Made by a program: the position numbers and the translations under genes | The notes under the pieces: model-generated | Told to the model about the DNA's origin: nothing | Databases searched by the model: none | Seen by the model: only the letters and a program-made list of their open reading frames with translations | Origin: Subtercola boreus | GTDB taxonomy: Bacteria > Actinomycetota > Actinomycetes > Actinomycetales > Microbacteriaceae | DNA: 64,000 nt | Direction: 5' to 3' | Assembly: GCF_003399645.1 (NCBI RefSeq) | Contig: NZ_NBXD01000024.1 | Span: 124,001 to 188,000 of the forward strand | Shown here: positions 6,894 through 17,184 of the stretch, in pieces | Numbering within the stretch: position 1 is the first letter of the stretch | Layout of the letters: each line of letters opens with the position of its first letter

Positions 6894-7823
6894 TCAGGCG
6901 CGGTGCCGGATGCCCCACCGCAGCACCCAGGTCTCACCGGGTGCCAGCCACCGGAGGCCGCGCCCGGAATTGAACGCGTCGGCCGGAGCCGTCATCGGTT
7001 CCAGCGCGACTGCCACGCCGGGTCCGGATGCACGGGGAAAGTCTTTCGGGGTGTACACCTGCACGAAAGCGAAGTTCTCGTCGCCCCACAGTTCCGTTCG
7101 GGAGCCGTCGGGAGCCTGAACCGAGTGAACGACCTCGCCGGCCGAGAACCCCAGCTCGCCATAGCCGCTGTTCGCCGTGAGGTCTCCGACCCGGCGGCCT
7201 CCCCGCAGGTCGTGCTCGGTACCCTCGACACCGACCTCGGCGGTCGGGATGTTCAGGGCGTCCACCTCGAAGACCGTCGACGCATCGACCGTGACGACCA
7301 GGTCTTCGACCGGAACGTCACCGACCCTGAAGTACGGGTGCGCGCCGACGGCGACCGGAGCCGCGGCATCTGACTCGTTCGTCAGGGTGTGGATGACCGT
7401 CAGCCCACTCTCGTCGAGAACGTACTGCACGCTCGTGTCGAGGCGGAACGGGTACCCGTGCTGCGGAAACACCGTCGCCGAGAGCGTCACCGCGCTCTCG
7501 CGCTGGGCGGTGACCCGGTAGGCAGTGTTCCGCAGCAGGCCATGTGTCGCGTTGCCCGTCGAGGGCTCCGTTCGGTCGAGCTGCTGGGCCTTTCCGTCGA
7601 GGTGCCACCGGGCATTGGCGATCCTGTTCGGCCAGGGAACGAGAACGAGCCCAGCGCCCATGGGCGGCAGTTCGTTCTCGGAGTGCGGTTCGACGCTCTC
7701 GACCCCGTCGAGGAACAGTTCGCGAAGGGCCGCGGCGAGTTCGGTGACGACCGCCGTCGATCGGCCCCGGCCGCCGGGGTTGTCGAACGAGATCGCGAAC
7801 TGCTCGCCGGTCAGGGGTTTCAC
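6894..7823 (-). CDS. Aldose 1-epimerase family protein
   Basis: 309-aa GalM-like mutarotase that interconverts alpha and beta anomers of aldoses in the cytoplasm. Family marks are LVPWPNRIANARWHLDGKAQQL near residue 60, GNATHGLLRNTAY (substrate His), and VGAHPYFRVGDVP (second conserved His); an acidic residue in ALEPMTAPADAFN fits the catalytic Glu position. It starts at a GTG 7 nt after the glyA stop and is probably co-transcribed with glyA, with no clear metabolic link. Exact sugar specificity cannot be read from the sequence. Confidence 0.85.
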   Translation of the reverse strand: MKPLTGEQFAISFDNPGGRGRSTAVVTELAAALRELFLDGVESVEPHSENELPPMGAGLVLVPWPNRIANARWHLDGKAQQLDRTEPSTGNATHGLLRNTAYRVTAQRESAVTLSATVFPQHGYPFRLDTSVQYVLDESGLTVIHTLTNESDAAAPVAVGAHPYFRVGDVPVEDLVVTVDASTVFEVDALNIPTAEVGVEGTEHDLRGGRRVGDLTANSGYGELGFSAGEVVHSVQAPDGSRTELWGDENFAFVQVYTPKDFPRASGPGVAVALEPMTAPADAFNSGRGLRWLAPGETWVLRWGIRHRA

Positions 7824-7830
7824 GCCCGTA

Positions 7831-9114
<1,284 letters not shown>

Positions 9115-9317
9115 CGGGCTCTCCTTTTTCGGCAGTACGGAGTGGTTCAGGTGCGGTTCCGTAGCGACCCAGGCGAGCGGCCGAATCCGTGTCAGTCGCT
9201 TCCCGATGGTGACCATCTGAACGCCAGTTGCGACCACGTCAGCATAGCAGCGTTGCTTTGCTCCTCCATGATGAGTATTGTTCATTAACTGCGGTGATTC
9301 GGATGCCGCGACAGGAG

Positions 9318-11837
9318 ATGAGCGCGGTGTTGGCCAACGGAGCGATGGGTGAGCCGATCGGGGCGCACGCGGTACCCGACACTGAGACGGGCCCGAGCGA
9401 CCTCGACCTCGTCGAGCGCACCCGGGCCGGTGATTCACGGGCCTTCGCGGAGCTATGGAACAGGCACTCGCGGGCGGGCCGAACGGTGGCCCGCAGCTTC
9501 TCGTACGATGCCGACGACATCGTCTCCGAGGCCTTCGCCAAAGTGCTGCAGGCCATTCGCAGCGGCGGTGGCCCCACCAGTGCGTTCCGGCCCTACCTCT
9601 TCAGTACCATCCGCAACGTCGGCATGCAGCTGAAGCGCGGTGCGCAGGTCGACGCGAGCGACGAGCTCGATGCACTGGCCGACCCGTCGAGCGAAGAGTC
9701 CGAGACGATCCTCGCCCTCGACAAGAGCCTGACGGCCCAGGCCTTCCGCAGCCCGCCGACGCGCTGGCAGGAGGCGCTCTGGTACAGCGAGGTCGAGCAA
9801 CTGGCCTCGCACGAGATCGCGCCGCTGCTCGGAATGACGTCGAACGCGGTGTCTGCGCTCACGTTCCGGGCCCGGGAGGGCCTCCGGCAGGCGTGGATCC
9901 AGGCGCACCTCGTACGAGCAGCAGACACCGAGTGTGCCGCCGTGATCGAGAAGCTCGGCTCGTACACTCGCGGCAGCCTCGGCGCCCGCGAGACACGCAA
10001 GGTGCAGCAGCACCTCGCGGAGTGTGCCTCCTGCAGCATCGTCGGCGAGGAGGCCCGTGACGTGGGCTCACGGCTCGCGCTGGTGCTGCTGCCGCTGGTG
10101 GCAGGCATCGCGGGGGCGACCGCCTACACCGTGTCGCTGCAGGGTGGCGGCAGCGGTGCGGTCGCGGCGGCGTCGGCGGCCGTGCAGGGGGTGCCTGCTC
10201 TGCACGGGGCGGCGGCGGTTCACGGGGTCCCGGCGGTTCACGGGGTGCCGGCGGTTCACGGGGCGCCGGCGGCGGCTGTGGCGCCCGCACCCGTCGCGCA
10301 CGGGGTGCCTGCGGTGCACCTCGTTTCGGTGTCACCGGCTGCACCCTCGCCCTCCTCCGTCTCCACCGCCTCGGCCTCTCGCCCGCTCGGCACCATCGGC
10401 CGTGGCGCGCGCTGGGCACGCCACGGAAGTGCCGGCGCCGTCGGCTCGGCCCGCACCGGTCTGGTCGCCGTCTTCCCCCGGGCGAGCAGCGTCGTCGGCT
10501 TCGCCCTTGCCACCGCGGCCGCCGTCGGTGCAGCCTTCCTGCTCTCACCTCTTCTCTCGACCGCCCCCCAGACCGTCGAGGCGGCACCGACCACCGTCAC
10601 CTCGGAAGACGGAGACCCCTCCCTCAGCACCGGGCCATTCGGCTCCGAGCAACGATCGGCGAACGACGCCTCTGCATCACTGCTGGGCGGGACTCCCGGT
10701 TCTGGTGGCGGTGCGCCGGGCACCGGGGCCGCAACCACTCCGGGCACGGGCAGCAGCGGCGCAGGTGCGGGCGTTTCGGGTGGAGGCACGGGAGGCACGG
10801 GCACCGGCTCCGGCTCTCCCTCTGCGCGCTCGGTCGACGTCGTGCAGTCCACCACGGCTCCACCGGCATCACCCACCACCCCGGCAGCACCGATCACCGC
10901 CACCCCGACGCCCACCGCAACCCTGCCCACCACCCCCTCGACGCTCCCCGCGACGCCCACGCCAGACAGCAGCATTCCGCCGCTGCCCCCGGTCACCCCG
11001 CCGCCCGTCACACTGCCCCCGGTCACCCCGCCGCCCGTCACACTGCCGCCGGTCACCCCGCCCCCGGTCACACTGCCGCCCGCACCGCTCCCCCCGGTCG
11101 TCGATCCCCCATCGCCTCCGACCCCGCCCGTTCCGCCGACCCCGCCCGTTCCGCCAACCCCGCCCGTTCCGCCGGTCATCCCCGCGGCCCCGGAATTCGA
11201 TATCACCGCAGACCCTGACGCCCGCCTCTTCCCCGTCATCACCGGCCACGCCGAACCAGGTGCCACGATCGAGGTCATCGATCTCCCCGACGCCACCACC
11301 ACCCGCACCCTCGCCAGAACAGCCGGCGCCACCCCCGGCCCGGGCGCGACCTCCGAGCCGGGCCGAGTCGCGTCCGGCGCCACCCCAGATGGCTCCACCG
11401 TGGTCGCGACACTCACGGCAGATGCCAGGGGCGCGTTCGAGATTAGGGATTACCCGGGCCTCGGCTTCGGAACCCACCGCCTCGCCCTCCGCCAGGTGTC
11501 CGCCGCAGGAACCGCCTCACCCGTCAGCCCGGAGACGAGCGTCACTCTCGCACCCCTGGCCATCCTCACCCCGCAGCCCGGGGAATCGGTCAGCGCATCG
11601 GGATTCAGGCTCTACGCCCGCGGGGTTCCCGACGCCTTCTTCCAGGTCTCCGTCGACGGTGAACCGAACCCGCTCACCCAGGCTCTCAACTCCGACGGGT
11701 ACTACGGCGGTGACCTGTCGCTCTCAGAAACCCCCACCACCGATCCATCCGCGGTCACCATAGCCATCCGCTACACCGATCCCGACACCGGCCAGCACGG
11801 CCCCTCGGCCACCACCACCGTCCATCCCGCCCCGTAG
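9318..11837 (+). CDS. ECF-type sigma factor fused to anti-sigma-like zinc finger, membrane helices and Pro-rich/Ig-like C-terminus
   Basis: About 839 aa; the start could also be the ATG at 9303. Numbering is from 9318. Residues 25-110 are sigma region 2 ([37 protein letters not shown]). Residues 145-195 are region 4 ([20 protein letters not shown]). At 206-239 is a ZAS-like zinc finger ending H-x3-C-x2-C (QHLAECASC). Hydrophobic helices lie at about 253-273 and 390-410, with Val-His-Gly-Val-Pro repeats between them. Then come a Gly/Ser/Thr then Pro-rich stalk (about 430-610) and a C-terminal beta-rich region with two Ig-like units ([19 protein letters not shown]). Sigma and anti-sigma functions in one membrane polypeptide imply release by proteolysis or conformational control (inference). 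Actinobacterial ECF groups with such extensions are known. Confidence 0.85.
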   Translation: MSAVLANGAMGEPIGAHAVPDTETGPSDLDLVERTRAGDSRAFAELWNRHSRAGRTVARSFSYDADDIVSEAFAKVLQAIRSGGGPTSAFRPYLFSTIRNVGMQLKRGAQVDASDELDALADPSSEESETILALDKSLTAQAFRSPPTRWQEALWYSEVEQLASHEIAPLLGMTSNAVSALTFRAREGLRQAWIQAHLVRAADTECAAVIEKLGSYTRGSLGARETRKVQQHLAECASCSIVGEEARDVGSRLALVLLPLVAGIAGATAYTVSLQGGGSGAVAAASAAVQGVPALHGAAAVHGVPAVHGVPAVHGAPAAAVAPAPVAHGVPAVHLVSVSPAAPSPSSVSTASASRPLGTIGRGARWARHGSAGAVGSARTGLVAVFPRASSVVGFALATAAAVGAAFLLSPLLSTAPQTVEAAPTTVTSEDGDPSLSTGPFGSEQRSANDASASLLGGTPGSGGGAPGTGAATTPGTGSSGAGAGVSGGGTGGTGTGSGSPSARSVDVVQSTTAPPASPTTPAAPITATPTPTATLPTTPSTLPATPTPDSSIPPLPPVTPPPVTLPPVTPPPVTLPPVTPPPVTLPPAPLPPVVDPPSPPTPPVPPTPPVPPTPPVPPVIPAAPEFDITADPDARLFPVITGHAEPGATIEVIDLPDATTTRTLARTAGATPGPGATSEPGRVASGATPDGSTVVATLTADARGAFEIRDYPGLGFGTHRLALRQVSAAGTASPVSPETSVTLAPLAILTPQPGESVSASGFRLYARGVPDAFFQVSVDGEPNPLTQALNSDGYYGGDLSLSETPTTDPSAVTIAIRYTDPDTGQHGPSATTTVHPAP
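10215..10268 (+). repeat. Three 18-bp tandem repeats inside the sigma-factor fusion gene
   Basis: Units at 10215-10232, 10233-10250 and 10251-10268 start GCGGTTCACGGGG and encode Ala/Val-Val-His-Gly-Val-Pro type hexapeptides between the two membrane helices. The in-frame period suggests expansion by slippage. Confidence 0.8.
10985..11172 (+). repeat. Proline-repeat coding DNA in the sigma-factor fusion gene
   Basis: Tandem in-frame repeats encoding [10 protein letters not shown] units (30-bp period) followed by [14 protein letters not shown] units (15-bp period). The product is a stiff polyproline stalk that separates the membrane part from the C-terminal Ig-like part. Confidence 0.8.
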
Positions 11838-11862
11838 CACTCCGCGCCCGTCCACGTGGCCC

Positions 11863-11926
11863 CAGGCCAGAGTGGCGCCAGGCCAGGGTGGCGTCAGGCC
11901 GGAGTGGCGTCAGGCCAGGGTGGCAG
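11863..11926. repeat. Four 16-bp tandem repeats across the 3' end of the MFS gene
   Basis: Units 11863-11878, 11879-11894, 11895-11910 and 11911-11926, consensus CAGGCCAGGGTGGCGT. The MFS stop codon (minus strand TGA, 11912-11910) lies on a unit junction. The next junction also gives a TGA (11896-11894) 16 nt later, that is, in another frame; the other junctions carry TGG. Confidence 0.85.
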
Positions 11927-13139
11927 CGTGGCGACGGTGCGCGACGATGACCGAGACCCAGAGGAGGGCGCCCGCTACGACGAGCAGGACGAGGTAGCCG
12001 AGGGGGAGCGATTCGAGGCCGAAAGCGCCGAGGAGCACACTCCCGAGGAGAGCGCCGCCCGCGATACCGATGTTGAACGAGGTCGAGTAGTAGGCGTTGG
12101 CCGTGTCGCGAATGGCCGGCGAGGCCACGTGCAGGAGCCGCGCCTGCATGAGCGCCGGAATGACACCGAACGCCGCACCCCAGACAGCGAACGCCGGAAT
12201 CGCCAGGAACGGGTTCGCGGCCCAGACCGACAGCACCACCACGGAGGCACCCGTGACGACGAGTCCGATTCCCACACCGAAGGTGGGGCGGGCGGAGAAG
12301 ACGAACCCGGCCAGCAGCAGCCCCACGGCTCCCGCCACTCCGTACACGAAGAGCAGGCCTCCGACGTTCGCGCCCGGCACACCCATCCGACCGATGAGGT
12401 AGGGCGTGACGTAGGTGTACATCGCGTAGTGACCCACCATGAGGATGGCGACGACGGCGCAGAGCAGCGCGACGCCCGGCACACTCGCATCGCGCTGCTT
12501 CGTATTGCGGGATGCTGCCGAGCGAGCATCCGGAGCCGGAGCATCGACCCTCGGCAGCAGCTTCGCGATCAGCACCGCTGCGCACAAAGCCAGCACACCG
12601 ATGGCCGCGAACGGCACGCGCCAGCCGAAGGCGTGCCCGACCACCGTGGCAATGGGAACACCGAGTACGAAGGCGAGCGTTCCGCCGCCAGTCGTGATCG
12701 CGACGGCACGGGCGATGTGGTGACGGGGAACCAGGTGTGCCGAGTACACCCCGACGATGGCCCAGAAGAGCCCATGGGCTGTGCCGCCGAGCACGCGCGC
12801 GACGGCGAGCAGTTCGTAGTTGGGCGCGAGGGCAGAGAGCACGCTGCTGACGGCCACCGTGATCAGCACGGCGACAATGAGGGAGTGGCGAGAGAAGCGC
12901 CGGGTCAGCGCGGTCAGCGGTACGGCCGTGACCACCACCGCGACAGCGAAGAGCGTGACGAGCAAGCCGATCTGGCCCTCGCTCACGCCGAGGTCTGCGC
13001 TCATCTCGGGCAGCAACCCTGTCGGCATCATCTCTGCCGTGACCGACATGAAGACGGCGGTGGCGAGCACGAAGAGCCCGCCGTAGGGGAAGGGTGCGTC
13101 AGCAGAGGGAACGACGGGGAGTTTGACGGAGTTCGTCAC
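11910..13139 (-). CDS. MFS transporter, sugar/arabinose efflux (DHA1) type
   Basis: 409 aa with about 12 membrane helices and a central basic/Ser-rich loop (PDARSAASRNTKQRDAS). N-terminal half marks: FMSVTAEMMPTGLLPEMSAD and the motif A-like LTALTRRFSRHSL; also VLGGTAHGLFWAIVGVYSAH and GVPIATVVGHAFGWRVPFAA, typical of the AraJ/YdhP-like DHA1 group. Presumably proton-driven export of a small molecule; substrate unknown. The start was taken as the GTG before TNSVKLPV because membrane helix 1 follows soon after; an ATG at 13193 is in frame. The 3' end lies in a 16-bp tandem repeat. Confidence 0.85.
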   Translation of the reverse strand: MTNSVKLPVVPSADAPFPYGGLFVLATAVFMSVTAEMMPTGLLPEMSADLGVSEGQIGLLVTLFAVAVVVTAVPLTALTRRFSRHSLIVAVLITVAVSSVLSALAPNYELLAVARVLGGTAHGLFWAIVGVYSAHLVPRHHIARAVAITTGGGTLAFVLGVPIATVVGHAFGWRVPFAAIGVLALCAAVLIAKLLPRVDAPAPDARSAASRNTKQRDASVPGVALLCAVVAILMVGHYAMYTYVTPYLIGRMGVPGANVGGLLFVYGVAGAVGLLLAGFVFSARPTFGVGIGLVVTGASVVVLSVWAANPFLAIPAFAVWGAAFGVIPALMQARLLHVASPAIRDTANAYYSTSFNIGIAGGALLGSVLLGAFGLESLPLGYLVLLVVAGALLWVSVIVAHRRHAATLA

Positions 13140-13276
13140 GGCGAAAAGACCACGTTTCGAGGGTGCACATTCGGCGAGTACGCAACCGACCATGTCCGCG
13201 CTCGGGGCAGTGCGATATCCGCCCACCACTGTCCATGGTACCCGGTGTTCAGGGCACACCGCAGGCTGCGCGGCAC

Positions 13277-13309
13277 GGGGCGGGGCACGGGGCGGGGCGC
13301 GCGGCGGGG
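13277..13309 (+). other. Strong G-quadruplex-forming motif in a divergent intergenic region
   Basis: Four GGGG tracts at 13277-13280, 13282-13285, 13289-13292 and 13294-13297 with loops C, CAC and C. A fifth GGGG is at 13306-13309. It lies in the 264-bp gap between the divergent MFS and YrdB-like genes; the rest of this gap (13140-13403) is low-complexity GC-rich DNA with no gene that I can support. Confidence 0.6.
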
Positions 13310-13403
13310 CGAGCGGCGGCAGGCCGGGCCGCAAGGGAGGCGGGACGGCCGGGTGACGGGCAGCGGCAGGCCGGGCACCCTGCCGCGCAGTACGATTGCA
13401 GGC

Positions 13404-13760
13404 GTGAACACCGACCAGAGCGCACCCCAGCGCATCGGCCCGAACGACGCTTTTCGCTTCGTGCTCGAGCTGTTCGCCTTCTTCTCGATCGGGCTCTGGG
13501 GCTTTCTTGCGTGGCCGCCGCTCTGGAACTGGGCCTTCGGCATCGGCGCACCTCTGTTCGCCATCGTGCTCTGGGGCCTGTTCCGCTCCCCCAAGGCCGT
13601 CATCACGCTCGATCCTTTCGGCAAGGCCCTGGTCGAGATCGTGATCATGGGGTCGGCGGCGCTCGCCTGGCTCGTCATGGGGCAATGGATCGTCGCGGTC
13701 GTCTTCGGCATCCTGGCCGTGATCAGCGGCGTCATCTCCGGTCGCAAGGAGTTCGCGTGA
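13404..13760 (+). CDS. YrdB-like (DUF2568) small membrane protein
   Basis: 118 aa with four hydrophobic helices. It starts at a GTG (NTDQSAPQRIGPNDAFRF). The pattern FVLELFAFFSIGLWGFLAWP near the N-terminus and ALVEIVIMGSAALAWLVMGQ in the middle resemble the DUF2568/YrdB family, which has no known function. Its stop overlaps the start of nagA by 3 nt (GTGA), so the two are co-translated. A link to amino-sugar metabolism is only positional. Confidence 0.75.
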   Translation: MNTDQSAPQRIGPNDAFRFVLELFAFFSIGLWGFLAWPPLWNWAFGIGAPLFAIVLWGLFRSPKAVITLDPFGKALVEIVIMGSAALAWLVMGQWIVAVVFGILAVISGVISGRKEFA

Positions 13761-14908
13761 CCGTCGTCATCCACTCCGCCACGAAGGTCGACGCCGACGA
13801 CTTTCTCGACGACTTCTGGATCGCCTTCACCGGGCCCACCATCGCTGCGACAGGTACAGGCAACGGCTGGCACGGCTGGGCGACCGCGCCGAACGCCGAG
13901 GTCATCAATGCCGGGGGCCGCAGGCTCAGCCCGGGCTTCATCGACATGCACAGCCACGGCGGTGGCGGCCACGCCTTCGACGATGGTGCCGAGGCGATCG
14001 AGAAGGCCGTGGCGGTGCACCGCGCCCACGGCACGACCCGGTCCCTCCTCAGCCTGGTCGCCAACCCCATCGAGAAACTGTGCGAGAGCCTGTCGACGAT
14101 CGCCGACCTGGCCGACGCAGACCCGCTCATCCTCGGCTCGCACCTCGAGGGCCCGTTCCTCGCGAGCACTCAGCGCGGCGCCCACAACCCCGAGTACCTG
14201 CTCACTCCGTCGCCCGAGATCGTCGACAAGCTCCTCAGCGCCGGCCGCGGAACGATCAGGCAGGTCACCCTGGCTCCCGAACTACCCGGAGCGATGGAGG
14301 CGATCGACCGTTTCGTGGCCGCCGGAGTGCTCGTGGGAGTCGGCCACACCGACGCCGACTTCGCCGTCACGAAACAGGCGTTCGACCACGGCGCGACCCT
14401 GCTCACCCATGCGTTCAACGCGATGCCCGGCATCAGGCACCGCGAGCCGGGCCCTGTGACGGCGGCGCTTGGTGACCCGCGCGTGGCCCTCGAGCTCATT
14501 CTCGACGGGTTCCACGTGCATCCTGAGGTCGCCCGGGTCGCGTTCTTCGCAGCTCCGATGCGCATTCTGCTGATCACCGATGCCATGGCGGCAGCGGGTT
14601 CGGCCGACGGGCACTACACGCTCGGCGATCTGTCGGTGTCGGTGACCGATGGCCGGGCCCTGCTGTCGGGAACGACCACCATTGCCGGCTCGACGCTGAC
14701 CCAGGATGTCGCACTGCGGTCGGCGCTCATCGACTCCGAGATCGATCCGGTGCTCGCCATTCGCGCGGTGACGGCCTCGCCGGCCCGTGCGCTGGGGCTG
14801 GATGACCGTCTGGGCTACCTGGCGCCCGGTTTCGCGGCCGACGTCGTGCTGTTCGACACCGAATGGAACGTCAGCCGGGTCTGGGCCGCCGGCGCGCCGG
14901 TCGTCTGA
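13757..14908 (+). CDS. nagA: N-acetylglucosamine-6-phosphate deacetylase
   Basis: Amidohydrolase that removes acetate from GlcNAc-6-P to give GlcN-6-P, for chitin or cell-wall amino-sugar recycling. 383 aa from a GTG overlapping the previous gene. Visible family sites: SPGFIDMHSHG (metal motif H65-x-H67), SHLEGPFLASTQRGAHNPEY (metal Glu), VGVGHTDAD (His), LTHAFNAMPGIRHREPGP (metal His and substrate site), and LLITDAMAAAG (catalytic Asp). The C-terminal end GYLAPGFAADVVLFD is typical of the amidohydrolase fold. No nagB is in the window. Confidence 0.95.
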   Translation: MTVVIHSATKVDADDFLDDFWIAFTGPTIAATGTGNGWHGWATAPNAEVINAGGRRLSPGFIDMHSHGGGGHAFDDGAEAIEKAVAVHRAHGTTRSLLSLVANPIEKLCESLSTIADLADADPLILGSHLEGPFLASTQRGAHNPEYLLTPSPEIVDKLLSAGRGTIRQVTLAPELPGAMEAIDRFVAAGVLVGVGHTDADFAVTKQAFDHGATLLTHAFNAMPGIRHREPGPVTAALGDPRVALELILDGFHVHPEVARVAFFAAPMRILLITDAMAAAGSADGHYTLGDLSVSVTDGRALLSGTTTIAGSTLTQDVALRSALIDSEIDPVLAIRAVTASPARALGLDDRLGYLAPGFAADVVLFDTEWNVSRVWAAGAPVV

Positions 14909-14911
14909 AAG

Positions 14912-14949
14912 CACGCTGGGCCGCCGGAGTGAACCGGCCGCCCAGCGTG
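14912..14949. terminator. Hairpin terminator between convergent nagA and icd
   Basis: Outer stem CACGCTGGG/CCCAGCGTG (9 bp) extended by seven more positions with one mismatch, loop AGTGAA. It lies 4 bp after the nagA stop and 17 bp after the icd stop, so it can serve both strands. No strong T-run. Confidence 0.7.
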
Positions 14950-14965
14950 AACAGAACGGCCGAGG

Positions 14966-16180
14966 CTACGCCAGGCGCGTCTTCAGGTTCTCGGCCAGCG
15001 TCGCGAGGAACTCCTCGGTGGTCTGGTAGGCCTGGTCGGGGCCGACGAGCAGGGCGAGGTCTTTCGTCATCGCACCCGACTCGACCGTCTTGATGACCAC
15101 ATCTTCGAGCGTGTCGGCAAACGTCGCTAGCTCGGCGTTGTCGTCGAGCTTTGCGCGGTGCGCGAGCCCACGGGTCCACGCGTAGATCGACGCGATGGGG
15201 TTGGTCGACGTGGGCTTGCCGGCCTGGTGCTGGCGGTAATGACGCGTGACGGTGCCGTGCGCGGCTTCGGCCTCGACGGTCTTGCCGTCGGGCGTGAAGA
15301 GCACGCTCGTCATCAGGCCCAGCGAGCCGAAGCCCTGGGCGACGGTGTCGCTCTGCACGTCACCGTCGTAGTTCTTGGCGGCCCACACGTAGCCGCCCTC
15401 CCACTTGAGTGCCGCAGCGACCATGTCGTCGATGAGGCGGTGCTCGTAGGTGATGCCGGCCTCCGCGAAGCGGTCGGCGTACTCCTCGTCGAAGACCTCC
15501 TGGAAGAGGTCTTTGAACCGGCCGTCATAGGCCTTCAGGATGGTGTTCTTGGTCGAGAGGTACACCGGGTACGTGCGGCTGAGTCCGTAGCTGAGGGAAG
15601 CCCGCGCGAAGTCCCGGATCGAGTCGTCGAGGTTGTACATCGCCATGGCGACACCCGAACCCGGCGACTGGAAGACCTCGAACGACTGTGCTTCGCTGCC
15701 GTCTTCGGGCGTGAACGAGATGGTCAGCGTTCCCTTGCCCTCGAACCGGAAGTCGGTCGCCTTGTACTGGTCGCCGAACGCGTGGCGACCGACGATGATC
15801 GGCTTGTTCCAGCCGGGAACGAGACGCGGGATGTTCGAGATGATGATGGGCTCACGGAAGATGGTGCCGCCCAGGATGTTTCGGATCGTGCCGTTGGGGC
15901 TCTTCCACATCTTCTTCAGGCCGAACTCCTCGACACGGGCCTCATCGGGCGTGATGGTGGCGCACTTGACACCCACGCCGTGCTTCTGGATGGCCTTCGC
16001 AGCGTCGATGGTCACCTGGTCGTCGGTCGCGTCGCGGTGCTCGATGCCGAGGTCGTAGTACTCGAGGTCGATCTCGAGGTAGGGGTGGATGAGCGTGTCT
16101 TTGATGGCCTGCCAGATGATTCGCGTCATCTCGTCGCCGTCAAGCTCGACGACCGTTCCTTCTACGTGGATTTTCGACAT
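14966..16180 (-). CDS. icd: NADP-dependent isocitrate dehydrogenase (dimeric, eukaryote-like type)
   Basis: Oxidative decarboxylation of isocitrate to 2-oxoglutarate in the TCA cycle. 404 aa with the N-terminus [19 protein letters not shown], phosphate/substrate segments [20 protein letters not shown] and [20 protein letters not shown], the metal region [19 protein letters not shown], and the coenzyme site [14 protein letters not shown]. This matches the ~400-residue homodimeric subfamily rather than the 740-residue monomeric IDH found in some actinobacteria. GAGGAG ribosome site before the ATG. It is transcribed alone. Confidence 0.96.
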   Translation of the reverse strand: MSKIHVEGTVVELDGDEMTRIIWQAIKDTLIHPYLEIDLEYYDLGIEHRDATDDQVTIDAAKAIQKHGVGVKCATITPDEARVEEFGLKKMWKSPNGTIRNILGGTIFREPIIISNIPRLVPGWNKPIIVGRHAFGDQYKATDFRFEGKGTLTISFTPEDGSEAQSFEVFQSPGSGVAMAMYNLDDSIRDFARASLSYGLSRTYPVYLSTKNTILKAYDGRFKDLFQEVFDEEYADRFAEAGITYEHRLIDDMVAAALKWEGGYVWAAKNYDGDVQSDTVAQGFGSLGLMTSVLFTPDGKTVEAEAAHGTVTRHYRQHQAGKPTSTNPIASIYAWTRGLAHRAKLDDNAELATFADTLEDVVIKTVESGAMTKDLALLVGPDQAYQTTEEFLATLAENLKTRLA

Positions 16181-16316
16181 TCGCTACTCCTCTTCGTACG
16201 TGTCAAATTCGTCGGCCACTGAAGGCCATGTGTAGCCTACTCGCTTCGCCAACTGTCTTGACGTAGAGAGACTTTCGGCTGTGGCGCGCGCCGGGGCCAG
16301 CCGCTACCCTGTGATC

Positions 16317-16769
16317 ATGACCGACCTGAGACTGGTGGAGCTCTCTGCGAGCAACATCGTGGCCGCAAACACGCTGACCCTGAAGCCGGGGCAGGAGCAG
16401 TTCGTCGCGCCGGTCTCGCATTCCATCGCCGAGGCGTATGTGAACCCCGCGACGGCATGGCCCCGGGTGGTGCTCGACGGCGACGAGGTCGTCGGCTTCA
16501 TCATGGGCAACTTCGACCCCGACAGCCCGCACGACGAGTTTCGCGGGTGCATCTGGCGCATGAACGTGGCGGCAGACGCGCAGGGCAAGGGCATCGGCCG
16601 TTTCGCTGTGACCGCACTGGCCGAGGAGGCGAGAACGCGGGGCTTCGACCGCCTCACGGTCATGTTCGAGCCGGGAGACCTCGGGCCCGAGGCCTTCTTC
16701 CTCGCCGTCGGGTTCGAGCCGGTCGGCGAGACCCAGTTCGGCGAGACGATCGCCGCCCTCACACTCTGA
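16317..16769 (+). CDS. GNAT-family N-acetyltransferase
   Basis: 150 aa with a complete GNAT fold pattern: the beta4 segment FRGCIWRMNVAADAQGKGIG carries the acetyl-CoA motif A (Q-x-x-G-I-G), followed by RFAVTALAEEARTRGFDRLT and motif B (FFLAVGFEPVGE). Close to diamine acetyltransferase-like members (VLDGDEVVGFIMGNFDPDS), but the substrate is not clear. The start was taken at the ATG of MTDLRLVEL; a GTG six bases upstream is an alternative. It begins 137 bp from the divergent icd start. Confidence 0.85.
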   Translation: MTDLRLVELSASNIVAANTLTLKPGQEQFVAPVSHSIAEAYVNPATAWPRVVLDGDEVVGFIMGNFDPDSPHDEFRGCIWRMNVAADAQGKGIGRFAVTALAEEARTRGFDRLTVMFEPGDLGPEAFFLAVGFEPVGETQFGETIAALTL

Positions 16770-16814
16770 GTTGAAGCGGCCTACGGCGGCTGAACCCCGG
16801 CTGAGGTGGGGCCA

Positions 16815-17138
16815 GTGACTCACCATCACCTCGAAGACTTCGGGGCGCGGGTTCTGGAGGTCGTCGACTCCATCCCTGCCGGGCGGGTGCTGACCTACGG
16901 GGATGTCGCGGCCCTGCTCGGCTCCCGGGCCGCACGCGCCGTGGGCACTGTGCTGGCCCACTCGGCCGGCGCCCACCCGTGGTGGCGTGTGGTGCGTTCG
17001 GGCGGGCATCCGCCCCGGGGCCTCGAACGGAATGCCGCACCGCACTACGAAGCTGAGAAAATGCCCCTCAGCCCCGCCCTGACGGAGTGCGGTTACCGGG
17101 TCGACTACGCTGTGGCAAGGTGGAATCCAGATGACTGA
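16815..17138 (+). CDS. Alkyltransferase-like (ATL) DNA-damage recognition protein
   Basis: 107 aa with the MGMT DNA-binding domain: IPAGRVLTYGDVAALLG, then GSRAARAVGTVLAHSAG (HTH), then HPWWRVVRSGG. At the position of the alkyl-accepting Cys in PCHR of MGMT there is Trp (PWWRV), as in ATL proteins. These bind O6-alkylguanine without repairing it and hand it to nucleotide excision repair (known for the family). A GTG at 16815 with GAGG 8 nt upstream was chosen; a GTG at 16806 is in frame. It follows the GNAT gene at a 45-nt gap on the same strand. Confidence 0.85.
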   Translation: MTHHHLEDFGARVLEVVDSIPAGRVLTYGDVAALLGSRAARAVGTVLAHSAGAHPWWRVVRSGGHPPRGLERNAAPHYEAEKMPLSPALTECGYRVDYAVARWNPDD

Positions 17139-17184
17139 CCCACCACGAACCTGTTCACCCACTCGACAGACACCCGGAGAAGCT

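Noticed and set aside
6209-6937. 242-codon minus-strand frame over the two small orphan genes
   Set aside because: No family features; the plus-strand genes there have ribosome sites and better composition.
9115-9317. Possible riboswitch in the glyA leader
   Set aside because: The leader would be about 100 nt, but I could not identify a conserved riboswitch core by eye. Covariance-model scanning would decide.
13136-14185. Minus-strand frame overlapping YrdB-like gene and nagA
   Set aside because: Low-complexity and antisense to conserved NagA sequence.
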